Positions 15,180 through 21,988 of a DNA stretch of 22,339 bases are shown here, piece by piece. The stretch comes from an uncultured Collinsella sp. (GTDB taxonomy: Bacteria > Actinomycetota > Coriobacteriia > Coriobacteriales > Coriobacteriaceae). Numbering within the stretch: position 1 is the stretch's first letter; every line of letters begins with the position of its first letter. The notes beneath the pieces were generated by a model. That model searched no databases and was not told the origin of the DNA. It saw nothing but the letters and a program-made list of their open reading frames with translations. The position numbers and the translations under genes were made by a program. The stretch is from positions 1-22,339 of the forward strand of contig URKU01000024.1 of NCBI GenBank assembly GCA_900548515.1, in the 5' to 3' direction.

Positions 15180-15272
15180 CTAGTTGGGCTCGTCGGCGTG
15201 GAAATTCCTGTTCCTGAGGTTCTCCGGCGCCTTGGAGACCTTGCCGGCGTAGGAGCTGTAGCCTGAGGATCC
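15180..15272 (-). pseudogene. Fragment of an IS3-family (IS150-like) OrfB transposase
   Basis: On the minus strand an open stretch of about 30 codons encodes YSSYAGKVSKAPENL, then NFHADEPN, ending in TAG at 15182-15180. This matches the region just before the DDE core of IS150-type OrfB, where the pattern Y-x-SY-x-G-x-V, APN-x-L, R-x-F, A-x-x-PN is conserved (from family knowledge). The expected upstream part is replaced by the ATPase gene and the downstream part by the TetR gene, so only an internal remnant is left. It is in the same frame as the ATPase gene, separated from it only by the TAA at 15273-15275. It marks an old insertion or recombination at the edge of the transport operon. Confidence 0.7.
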
Positions 15273-16511
15273 TTAAAAGAAAGTCCAGTTTATCCTTCCC
15301 ACTCCAATTTTGGAATCCTCCGATGCGCCTTCGCACGCTCGCATGACCTCGATACCATGCGAGCGTGCGAACTCGACGAGCTCTGCGTTGCGGGCGTTTA
15401 TGGTGCCGAAGGCGGCGGGGCACACGATAAGGCGTGCGCAGTGGACGAGGAGCTCTTTGGCGCGGGCTATGGTTTTATCCCCGATTGGCTCGAAGGCGCG
15501 CTCGGCCACGCATTCCGTCGCTAGGTCGCGCGCGAGCTCGCAGTCGATGTCCCCTTCGTGCAGAACGCCCGCGTAGAACGCCTTGCCCTGCCGGATGAGC
15601 TGGCGAAACACAGCCGACCCCGTACCTGCGCCAGCGATGACGAACGTGTGCGCATCGCCGTGTGGGCGCCCAATTTCCACGCTGCCGAAGCGCTCGTTGA
15701 AGGTGCCATGTTGAAGGCCATAGAGCTCGCCAATCGTCTCGCGCGTGAATATGTCCTCGGGTGCGCCGGCGCGGAAGACCCGGCCGTCCTTCACGCAAAT
15801 CACCTTGTCGGCGCTTTTCTGCGCGAGCTCGAGTTCGTGGATGGACATGATGACAGCCACATTCCGCGATTTCGAAAGGTGGCGAAGTATTCGCAGCAGG
15901 TCGATCTGGTAGCGGATATCGAGATACGACGTGGGCTCGTCGAGCACGAGCACACGCGGATCCTGCGCGATGGCTCGTGCGAGCATGACGCGCTGGCGTT
16001 GCCCGTCGCTTATCTGCATGAAGTCGCGCTCGGCGAGCTTTTCCACATGTGCGGTTTTCATGGCCTCGTCGACCCGACTATGGTCGTCGGGCGAGAGTGT
16101 GCCCATTCGCCCGGTGTAGGGATGCCTTCCCGCCTCTACGATATCGCGGCAGGTGAGGAGCTCGGTCCGGGGTCGATCTGTCAGCATAACGGCAAGGTTC
16201 CTTGCGAACTCCGCCGTCTTCCATCGGGAAATCTCCCGCTCGTCGAGCTCGACCGCGCCGGCAAGCGGTGCCAGATGGCGTGTAATGGTTTTCAAGATAG
16301 TCGACTTGCCCGAGCCGTTCGGCCCGATGAGCGCCACGACGTCGCCCGCGCGAACCTCCAGCTCGACGCCTTCGACTACGACCTTCTTGTCGTAGCCCGC
16401 CGACAGGTCGCTTATGCGGAAAAGCGGCGCTCCGTCAGCCTGCGTTTTTACCGGGGTTTCGAGGTTCGACTCCCCTCCGAGCGTTTTGGGCCGCGGCACG
16501 AATTCCCCCAT
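15273..16511 (-). CDS. ABC transporter ATPase (iron/cobalamin/haem type) with extra C-terminal domain
   Basis: Energises the FecCD-type importer encoded just upstream. In 412 residues: Walker A GPNGSGKST at 63-71, signature SDGQRQR at 168-174 (a variant of the LSGGQ motif seen in this transporter family), Walker B VLVLDEPTS at 187-195 and the switch His225 in SIHELEL. The Q-loop position reads LTDRP rather than containing Gln. The ATPase core ends near residue 265, leaving about 140 extra residues with a glycine-rich FVIAGAGTGSAVFRQL at about 290-305 and FEPIGDK at about 340-346. The function of this domain is unknown; a nucleotide- or ligand-binding fold is possible. The gene begins directly after the permease stop codon. 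Confidence 0.88.
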   Translation of the reverse strand: MGEFVPRPKTLGGESNLETPVKTQADGAPLFRISDLSAGYDKKVVVEGVELEVRAGDVVALIGPNGSGKSTILKTITRHLAPLAGAVELDEREISRWKTAEFARNLAVMLTDRPRTELLTCRDIVEAGRHPYTGRMGTLSPDDHSRVDEAMKTAHVEKLAERDFMQISDGQRQRVMLARAIAQDPRVLVLDEPTSYLDIRYQIDLLRILRHLSKSRNVAVIMSIHELELAQKSADKVICVKDGRVFRAGAPEDIFTRETIGELYGLQHGTFNERFGSVEIGRPHGDAHTFVIAGAGTGSAVFRQLIRQGKAFYAGVLHEGDIDCELARDLATECVAERAFEPIGDKTIARAKELLVHCARLIVCPAAFGTINARNAELVEFARSHGIEVMRACEGASEDSKIGVGRINWTFF

Positions 16512-17552
16512 CTACCTCACCCGCTTCTTCAACATGAGCGCGATAACCACCGGTGCGCCGAAGATGGCGGTGACGGCGCTGATGGAAAGCTCGACGGGAG
16601 AGAACAGCGTGCGCGCGATCAAATCGCAGCCCGCGCAGAAGATGGCGCCTCCCAAGAAGCACGCAGGAATCACGCGGATGGGCTTCGACGACTTCAGCGC
16701 CGACTTCACGAGATGCGGAACCGCGATGCCTACGAACGACACCGGGCCAGCGAACGCGGTCACGCAGGCGGAGAGCATGCTCGCTAGAAGGACGAGCACC
16801 ACGCGGAAGCGTGCGACGTTCACGCCGACGCTTTTCGCGTAGGCTTCTCCTAGCTGGAAGGCGGAAAGGGGCTTCGATATCGCGAATACACATGCGCTCA
16901 CGGCGATCACCACGACCGTGATGACCGCGACGTCGTCCCAGCTCGAACCCGAGAAGCTACCCAAAGACCAGTTGTGCAGGTTCACGATGGACTGGTCGTC
17001 GGCGAAGGCGATAAGGAAGTTCGTTGCCGCCGAGCAGATGTATCCCACCATGACGCCCGCCACGATGAGCATGGCCATGGAACTTATGCGCCGTGCGATG
17101 AGGAGCACGAAGCCGATGGTGATAAGCGAGCCCAGAAACGCTGCGGCCACCATGGCCGGCGAGGACATGGCCTGGTTCGCGCCCAGAAGTACGATCATCG
17201 TAAGTGCGACGACGAACTTTGCGCCCGAGGAGACGCCCAAGATGAACGGGTCGGCGATGGGATTGTTGAAAAACGTCTGCAGCAGGAACCCGGAGAGCGA
17301 AAGTGCCCCGCCGAGAAGCACGGCTGAAAGCACGCGCGGCAGGCGAATCTCCCAGATGACTTGGCTTTCCATGGAATTGGCCGCGCCGCCCGAAAGGATG
17401 CCGGGGATGTGGTCTGCGGGCACGAGCACGCTCCCGATGCACAGGTTGGCCCCGACGAGCACGATGAGGGCAACAGCGAGCAGCGCCGTCACGACGCGAC
17501 ACCGCGCGGCGCGCCCCGATTCGTCGTATGTCATGGAAAGCCGGCTTCTCAT
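16512..17552 (-). CDS. FecCD/BtuC-family ABC transporter permease
   Basis: Membrane channel subunit of a siderophore/haem/cobalamin-type importer. The 346 residues are strongly hydrophobic, with multiple membrane segments and the family motifs IRLPRVLSAVLLGGALSLSG at about 69-88, FFNNPIADPFILGVSSGA, and GPVSFVGIAVPHLVK, the cytoplasmic loop that contacts the ATPase. The start may be the ATG at 17552 or the one six codons later at 17534; neither has a clear ribosome site. It lies 4 nt after the binding-protein gene and abuts the ATPase gene, so the three are cotranscribed. Substrate not determined by sequence. Confidence 0.92.
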   Translation of the reverse strand: MRSRLSMTYDESGRAARCRVVTALLAVALIVLVGANLCIGSVLVPADHIPGILSGGAANSMESQVIWEIRLPRVLSAVLLGGALSLSGFLLQTFFNNPIADPFILGVSSGAKFVVALTMIVLLGANQAMSSPAMVAAAFLGSLITIGFVLLIARRISSMAMLIVAGVMVGYICSAATNFLIAFADDQSIVNLHNWSLGSFSGSSWDDVAVITVVVIAVSACVFAISKPLSAFQLGEAYAKSVGVNVARFRVVLVLLASMLSACVTAFAGPVSFVGIAVPHLVKSALKSSKPIRVIPACFLGGAIFCAGCDLIARTLFSPVELSISAVTAIFGAPVVIALMLKKRVR

Positions 17553-17556
17553 GACG

Positions 17557-19128
17557 CTAGCCGAGCTTCCTCAGATAATGGAAGTCGCTCGCGTCATCGC
17601 CGGTGAACGCCCCGTGCAGCTCGTCGATAATGTCGGCGGTAGAAGTCATCTGCTGGTACATGTCGGCGCTTGTGACCCAGACGTTGCCGTTCTTCACGGC
17701 TTTGAACTGCGACAATAGCGCGTTTTTGCCTACGAAGTCGTTCAAGGTGGCAACCGATTCGTCGATGGTGCCGTTGTAGACGATGATGTCGGCATCCTTC
17801 GCCGTCGCGTAGAAGCGTTCCATTTCGAGCGTTACTGACGAACCTGACGTCGACGCCGTCTGCGCGTCATCGAGCGCGTAGTTGCCGCCTGCAAGCTCGA
17901 TCATCTGTGCCACGTAGTCGCCCGCCCGCCGCGTGACGGCGGCCCCGTTCGAGTTAATGTAGAAATACGCCACGGTTTTACCTGACGACGCGAGCCCCGA
18001 CGTTTGCTCGACGCGGGCCTTCTGCTCGTTGAACAGGTGCGCGGCCTCGTCTTCCTTGTCGAACAGGACGCCGAAAAGCTTAATCCACTCGACGCGCCCG
18101 AGTGCTTCGGGCTCGCTCGACGACTGTTCGGTGAGCACGACGAGCCCGAGTTTCTGCAGCTTTTCCTTCACATCGGGTGTGTGGTTGATCATGGTGTTCT
18201 CGATGGCGAGCGTGCAGCCCGAGGCCGATATTCGCTCGTAGTCGGGCGCGCTGTACTTGCCGCCGTAGGCGATCGCCCCACTTTCGAGCGCGCTTTTGAA
18301 GCCCGCGACCGAGCAATCGTCGGCCTTCGTGCCCGACATGATGATATTGTCGTTCGCATCGAGCGCGTCGACCAGGCACATCGTCGCCGACGACACGAGG
18401 TACACCTTGTCGGCGGGGCGCCTTATGACCGCGATGTCGGAGCTCAACCCATCAGGTACCTTCGCATCTTGCGGCACCACGAGGAAGCGCTCCCCGTTCG
18501 AAATGCAGATAAGCCGCAGGCCGCCTTCGAACTCGTCGACAGTGAAGTGCTCGGCGTATTCAAGCTGAAGCGTCCCCGTCGGCTTCCAGCCGCAGCCCAA
18601 ATCGGCGTTGTGGAAGTCGGCCGCGGCGCTTGAAGCCGTTCTCGCAGGGGAGCCGCCGCTTGCTTCGTCGCCCGATTTCTCCTTCATGGTGGATGAGTCG
18701 AAGTGGAGCGTGTAGTCGATGGTGTGCGGCGTCGACATGGCGACGGTCTCGGCCGACACGGCGATGTCCTCGTCGAGCGTGACGGGTATCTCGAACGTGG
18801 AGTTGCCGCCGTCGTTTATGGGCGCGTAGTCCACGCCGTCGATGGTCATCTTGTCGTAGTTCGAACTCGACCAGGTGACCGTCGCGGTGAAGGTGTCGCC
18901 ATCCTTCACAATTGTGGTGGGTGAGGCGATGCTTGCGCGCCCTGACCCGCCGGAAAGCGAGACGCTCACAGTGTATTCCTGAGAGCCCGTCGTGGCCCCG
19001 GTCGCGTTCGGGCTCGCACTGCACCCCGCGAAGGGAAGCGCGAGCAGGGCGACGAGAACGCAGGCGATCGCGCGCGCCGCGATGCTGTGGCGCTTCCTGT
19101 TTTCCCCTTTGGGAAGAATCGACCGCAT
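17557..19128 (-). CDS. Substrate-binding lipoprotein with extra N-terminal beta domain
   Basis: Surface-anchored binding protein of the importer. The 523-residue protein has a signal peptide with a lipobox ending at Cys36 (LPFAGC). Residues about 50-145 form an extra Thr/Ser-rich domain that aligns with the domain of the neighbouring small lipoprotein. Residues about 185-523 are the periplasmic-binding fold of the FepB/BtuF type, with RVEWIKLFGVLFDKEDEAA (345-363) as its most recognisable segment. At 523 residues it is much longer than a usual BtuF (about 270-330) because of the N-terminal addition. The bound ligand may be a corrinoid, haem or siderophore; the cobalamin riboswitch upstream favours a corrinoid or tetrapyrrole. 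Confidence 0.88.
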   Translation of the reverse strand: MRSILPKGENRKRHSIAARAIACVLVALLALPFAGCSASPNATGATTGSQEYTVSVSLSGGSGRASIASPTTIVKDGDTFTATVTWSSSNYDKMTIDGVDYAPINDGGNSTFEIPVTLDEDIAVSAETVAMSTPHTIDYTLHFDSSTMKEKSGDEASGGSPARTASSAAADFHNADLGCGWKPTGTLQLEYAEHFTVDEFEGGLRLICISNGERFLVVPQDAKVPDGLSSDIAVIRRPADKVYLVSSATMCLVDALDANDNIIMSGTKADDCSVAGFKSALESGAIAYGGKYSAPDYERISASGCTLAIENTMINHTPDVKEKLQKLGLVVLTEQSSSEPEALGRVEWIKLFGVLFDKEDEAAHLFNEQKARVEQTSGLASSGKTVAYFYINSNGAAVTRRAGDYVAQMIELAGGNYALDDAQTASTSGSSVTLEMERFYATAKDADIIVYNGTIDESVATLNDFVGKNALLSQFKAVKNGNVWVTSADMYQQMTSTADIIDELHGAFTGDDASDFHYLRKLG

Positions 19129-19132
19129 GGCG

Positions 19133-19666
19133 TTACTTCAGTGCGTCGGCGCGCAGATCGACGCCGGCGGATTCGAACACGAGCGTGCGGTCGTACCACT
19201 GCTCTTTTCTAATACTCCACGCGGCGCAGGCGGTGTCCTCGTCGAGCGCTTCAACGGGCACGTCGTAGGTGTACTTGCCTTCCGCGTTTTCCACATAGGG
19301 GATGAAGTCGGCCTCGCTCGCGGCGGCAGCCTCGTCACCCGTGCCCATGAAGAGCTTGCCGTAGCCCGTGCCGGAAAGTGTCATCACGCAGTGCATGGAG
19401 CCGTTTTCCACGATGAGCTGGGCGTCCACAATCCTGAACATGTTCGAGCTGGAATCTACGGTGATCGGATAGGTGCCGTCGGCCACCTTGTCGGCGGTGA
19501 TGGGGGCAGCGCTTGCGCCCTCGGGCGCATCGGCCGCCTGTTCGGTCTTTTCCTGGGAATCGGCATCGCTTGCCTTTGCGCTGTCGATTGAATTTCCGCC
19601 GCAGCCGGCGAGCGAGAACGCGAAAAGCGCCGCCGACAGGGCGAAGGCGAGGGTTTTCTTCAACAT
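19133..19666 (-). CDS. Small lipoprotein with NEAT-like/iron-transport-associated domain
   Basis: 177-residue lipoprotein: signal peptide with lipobox at Cys22 (SLAGC), an Ala/Glu/Asp-rich linker (about 25-58), then one domain (about 60-172) with DGTYPITVDSSSNMFRIVDA, LSGTGYGKLFMGTG and a C-terminal KEQWYDRTLVFES segment. The pattern of short beta strands and aromatic residues recalls haem-binding NEAT domains, but I cannot confirm the family. The ATG at 19666 was chosen for its signal peptide and the AAGGA site upstream, over an ATG at 19765 that would precede the signal peptide with unrelated sequence. Only 4 nt separate it from the binding-protein gene, so they probably work together on the same ligand. 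Confidence 0.8.
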   Translation of the reverse strand: MLKKTLAFALSAALFAFSLAGCGGNSIDSAKASDADSQEKTEQAADAPEGASAAPITADKVADGTYPITVDSSSNMFRIVDAQLIVENGSMHCVMTLSGTGYGKLFMGTGDEAAAASEADFIPYVENAEGKYTYDVPVEALDEDTACAAWSIRKEQWYDRTLVFESAGVDLRADALK

Positions 19667-19728
19667 GGAGGGGTTCCTTTCAATCGCTTCGACCGCCCGC
19701 GCCGTGCTGTGGGTGGGCGGGATGCGAA

Positions 19729-19801
19729 TGCAACGGGCATGCGCCGTCAGTCGGGGAAGGCGCATGCCCGTTGCACGGGGACGCGACCGGCGCCCCCGTG
19801 C
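19729..19801 (-). other. Two hairpins between the cbiK-like and small lipoprotein genes
   Basis: The first has perfect 17-bp arms (TGCAACGGGCATGCGCC at 19729-19745 and its complement at 19759-19775). The second has GCACGGGG (19773-19780) with CCCCGTGC (19794-19801); they overlap by three bases and so may be alternative structures. No T-run follows on the minus strand. They may stabilise the upstream message or reduce downstream expression in the operon. Confidence 0.55.
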
Positions 19802-19810
19802 GCGGCGAGT

Positions 19811-20737
19811 TTACAGCTTGGCGATGGCGTCGTCCACGTGTGAGACGTAGATGTCGTCGACCGCGACGTTCTGTCCCAGACCCTGGAGCAGGCACGTCAC
19901 TTCGAAGCCGGCGGCCACGAACTTCGCAGCCCAGCTGTCGGGGTCGGTCTCGTCTGCCATGTCGTTGTTCGCGTGGTCGCCCGCGACCACCATGAACGGC
20001 GCGAGCACGGCCTTCTTGTAGCCTGCGGCGCTCGCGGCGGCGATAACATCCTCGCAGGTCGGTTCAGCCTCGACGGTGCCGACGAAGAACTGCGTCAAGC
20101 CCTCGTTCTTGAACACTTCCTGCATCTTGGCATAGTCGGCGTTGGAATCGGCTTCGGTGCCGTGGCCCATGAGGCACAGCGCCGTCTTGCCGTCGTCGAA
20201 GGACGCCATGTTCTCCTTAATGGCTGCGGCCACCTTCTTGTAGTCGTCGTCGGAGGTGAGCAGCGGGTCGCCGAGCGAGATTTTGTCGAACTTGTCGGCG
20301 TACTTGTCGAGCTCGTCTTTCACGTCGGTGTATTCCAGGCCACCCATGAGATGCGTCGGCTGCACGACGATTTCCTTCACGCCGTCTTCCACGCAGCGGT
20401 CGAGCGCCTCGGTCATGTTGTCGATCGTGATGCCGTCGCGCTTCTTCAGCTTATCGATGATGATCTGCGCGGTGAAGGCGCGGCGGATGTCGTAGTCCTG
20501 CCAGTACTTCTCGCGGATAGCGTCTTCGATGGCGCCGATGGTGATGTGGCGCGAGTCGTTGTAGCTCGTGCCGAAGCTCGTGACGAGGATGACCGGCTTC
20601 ACGGCCTTCTCCTTTTCGCTCGATTTCTCGGAACTCGCGGAGGTGCTGGAGCAGCCCGCGAGCGCGAATCCGGCGAGCGCGACGGCTCCGGTTGCTGCGG
20701 CGCCCATGAAGCCGCGGCGTGACATCTGGTCGGACAT
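19811..20737 (-). CDS. cbiK: Tat-exported lipoprotein cobaltochelatase, CbiK family
   Basis: CbiK inserts cobalt into sirohydrochlorin during anaerobic B12 synthesis. This 308-residue copy carries a twin-arginine signal (SRRGFMG at residues 6-12) and a lipobox ending at Cys29 (LAGC), followed by a Ser/Lys/Glu linker, so it should be anchored outside the membrane. The metal-binding residues of the family are kept: His192 in MGHGTE, Glu223 or Glu225 in GTVEAEP and His255 in VAGDHANND. The ATG at 20737 has AGGAAAGG upstream; a longer frame from 20824 would put the signal peptide inside the protein. First gene after the cobalamin riboswitch. A periplasmic CbiK is known in Desulfovibrio (established knowledge). 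Its real substrate here could be a metal or a haem-like tetrapyrrole. Confidence 0.9.
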   Translation of the reverse strand: MSDQMSRRGFMGAAATGAVALAGFALAGCSSTSASSEKSSEKEKAVKPVILVTSFGTSYNDSRHITIGAIEDAIREKYWQDYDIRRAFTAQIIIDKLKKRDGITIDNMTEALDRCVEDGVKEIVVQPTHLMGGLEYTDVKDELDKYADKFDKISLGDPLLTSDDDYKKVAAAIKENMASFDDGKTALCLMGHGTEADSNADYAKMQEVFKNEGLTQFFVGTVEAEPTCEDVIAAASAAGYKKAVLAPFMVVAGDHANNDMADETDPDSWAAKFVAAGFEVTCLLQGLGQNVAVDDIYVSHVDDAIAKL

Positions 20738-20758
20738 GGTTTTTCCTTTCCTCGGTTT

Positions 20759-20772
20759 GCCGGTCCCCCGGC
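20759..20772 (-). promoter_or_regulatory. Hairpin next to the cbiK ribosome site
   Basis: GCCGG/CCGGC stem (20768-20772 with 20759-20763) around a GGGA loop when read on the minus strand. It lies 6 nt upstream of the AGGAAAGG ribosome site (20745-20752). No T-run follows, so control of translation start is the likelier role. Another small stem, GCTTGT/ACAAGC, lies just upstream. Confidence 0.45.
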
Positions 20773-20860
20773 GACAGTTGCTTGTCGGCACAAGCGAAAG
20801 AAAAGCGCACCCCTCGGGGTTCACAAGGAGCTAACGCCACGGCGATGCCGTGAGGAAAAG

Positions 20861-20970
20861 GCGAAGCAGTCTGGCTTGGGGCGCGAGGCAGTTCGCCCGC
20901 GCGTCCTATACAGTAATGTCCCTTGCCCAGGATTCCCACCTGGTTCCCTCCGCAAGCCAGCGCGGGCTGT
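20861..20970 (-). promoter_or_regulatory. Cobalamin riboswitch
   Basis: Read on the minus strand, 20948-20909 contains the conserved core: GGGAACCAGGTGGGAATCC, then TGGGC, then GGGACATTACTGTA. The GGTG-x-GAATCC and ACTGTA blocks and the CCAGG/CCTGG stem (20939-20943 with 20927-20931) match the cobalamin riboswitch. A GC-rich arm follows, and then AAGCCAGAC (about 20879-20871), the usual 3' block. The outer boundaries are approximate. It lies 120-230 nt upstream of the exported cbiK start and would reduce expression of the operon when B12 is plentiful. The outer stem is not typical and should be folded by covariance model. Confidence 0.85.
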
Positions 20971-21195
20971 GCGGGCGCCGCGCCGGTCATTTCCTTTTAT
21001 CCGATTGTCATATGCTCGTTGCCGAAACTTTTACTATGATAGTGGGCACTTGTGAACGTGTCAAAGCCAGGGCGGGCGGCATTGCGCCTCCTGCCTGCGT
21101 ATTTGCGCCGATTGCCGCTGCGGGCGCCGTGTTTTGCCCGCTGTGCGAAGGGCGGCGTAAACGGTTGCGATGAGAAACGGGAAGGGAAGGCTCGG
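20971..21195. other. Divergent spacer upstream of cbiF
   Basis: No gene is supported. It must hold the promoters of both the minus-strand riboswitch transcript and the + strand cbiF operon. The clearest site is a small palindrome ACTATGATAGT (21033-21043). I saw no second riboswitch core (no GGTG-x-x-AATCC block) on the + strand, so cbiF is not obviously under its own B12 switch. Confidence 0.4.
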
Positions 21196-21987
21196 ATGAT
21201 TCATATCGTTGGCGCAGGCTCGGGCGCCGCCGACCTTATCACGCTGCGCGGGGCGCGCCTTCTGCGCGCGGCCGACGTGGTCGTTTGGGCGGGGAGCCTT
21301 GTGAACCCCGAGCTGCTCGCCGATTGCAAGGAATCCTGCGTCGTCTACGACAGCGCGCACATGACCTTGGAGGAAGTGCTCGACGTGATGTGTGCGGCGG
21401 ATGCGCGGGGCGAGGAAGTGGTGCGCCTGCACACGGGTGACCCGTGCCTATACGGCGCCATCCAGGAGCAGATGGACGCACTCGACGCGCGCGGCGTGGA
21501 CTACGAGGTGGTGCCCGGCGTGTCGAGCTTTTGCGGTGCCGCGGCGGCGCTTCGCCAGGAATACACGCTGCCGGGAATCAGCCAGTCGGTCGTGATCACG
21601 CGGCTTTCCGGGCGCACCCCCATGCCCGCGGGCGAGGGCATGCGCACCATGGCGGAAAGCGGCTCGACTATGGTCATCTTCTTGAGCTCGGGTATGCTCG
21701 CCGAGCTTTCCGCCGAGCTTTTGGCCGCTGGCCGCAGCTCCGACGAGCCGGCGGCGCTCGTGTACAAGGCGACCTGGCCTGAGGAGCGCGTGGTGCGCTG
21801 CACAGTGGGCACGCTTGCCGATGCGGGTGCGCGAGAGGGCATCGACCGCACGGCGCTCGTGGTGGTGGGCCGCGTGCTCGGAGCTCGCGGCGGGCTTGCG
21901 CACGACGGTGCGCAAGCGGAGTCGTACGACCGCAGCAAGCTTTACGACCCTTCGTTTGCCACGGGGTATCGGAAGGCGAGCAGCTAG
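21196..21987 (+). CDS. cbiF: Cobalt-precorrin-4 C11-methyltransferase
   Basis: SAM-dependent enzyme of anaerobic cobalamin synthesis that methylates C11 of cobalt-precorrin-4. The ATG at 21196 was chosen because GAAGG lies 5 nt upstream and the protein then starts MIHIVGAGSGAADLITLRGA, the normal N-terminus of the family; the frame is also open upstream from an ATG at 21052 but reads as low-complexity sequence. 263 residues, normal length. Motifs are VVVWAGSLVNPELL (about 36-49), RLHTGDPCLYGAIQEQM and EVVPGVSSFCGAAAAL. Only one nucleotide separates it from cbiD. Confidence 0.94.
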   Translation: MIHIVGAGSGAADLITLRGARLLRAADVVVWAGSLVNPELLADCKESCVVYDSAHMTLEEVLDVMCAADARGEEVVRLHTGDPCLYGAIQEQMDALDARGVDYEVVPGVSSFCGAAAALRQEYTLPGISQSVVITRLSGRTPMPAGEGMRTMAESGSTMVIFLSSGMLAELSAELLAAGRSSDEPAALVYKATWPEERVVRCTVGTLADAGAREGIDRTALVVVGRVLGARGGLAHDGAQAESYDRSKLYDPSFATGYRKASS

Positions 21988-21988
21988 C

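Noticed and set aside
15558..16787. 409-codon + strand frame opposite the ATPase and permease genes
   Set aside because: The minus-strand ATPase has all ABC motifs; the + frame shows none and spans two genes.
20796..20825. ACCCC-GGGGT stem followed by T-rich bases on the minus strand, a possible riboswitch terminator
   Set aside because: Stem is only 4-5 bp and the T-run is interrupted; left unannotated.
21075..21110. AAAGCCAGGGCGG...CTCCTGCCTG on the + strand, recalling the 3' block of a cobalamin riboswitch
   Set aside because: No upstream core (GGTG-x-x-AATCC, ACTGTA) on that strand, so it cannot be called a riboswitch.
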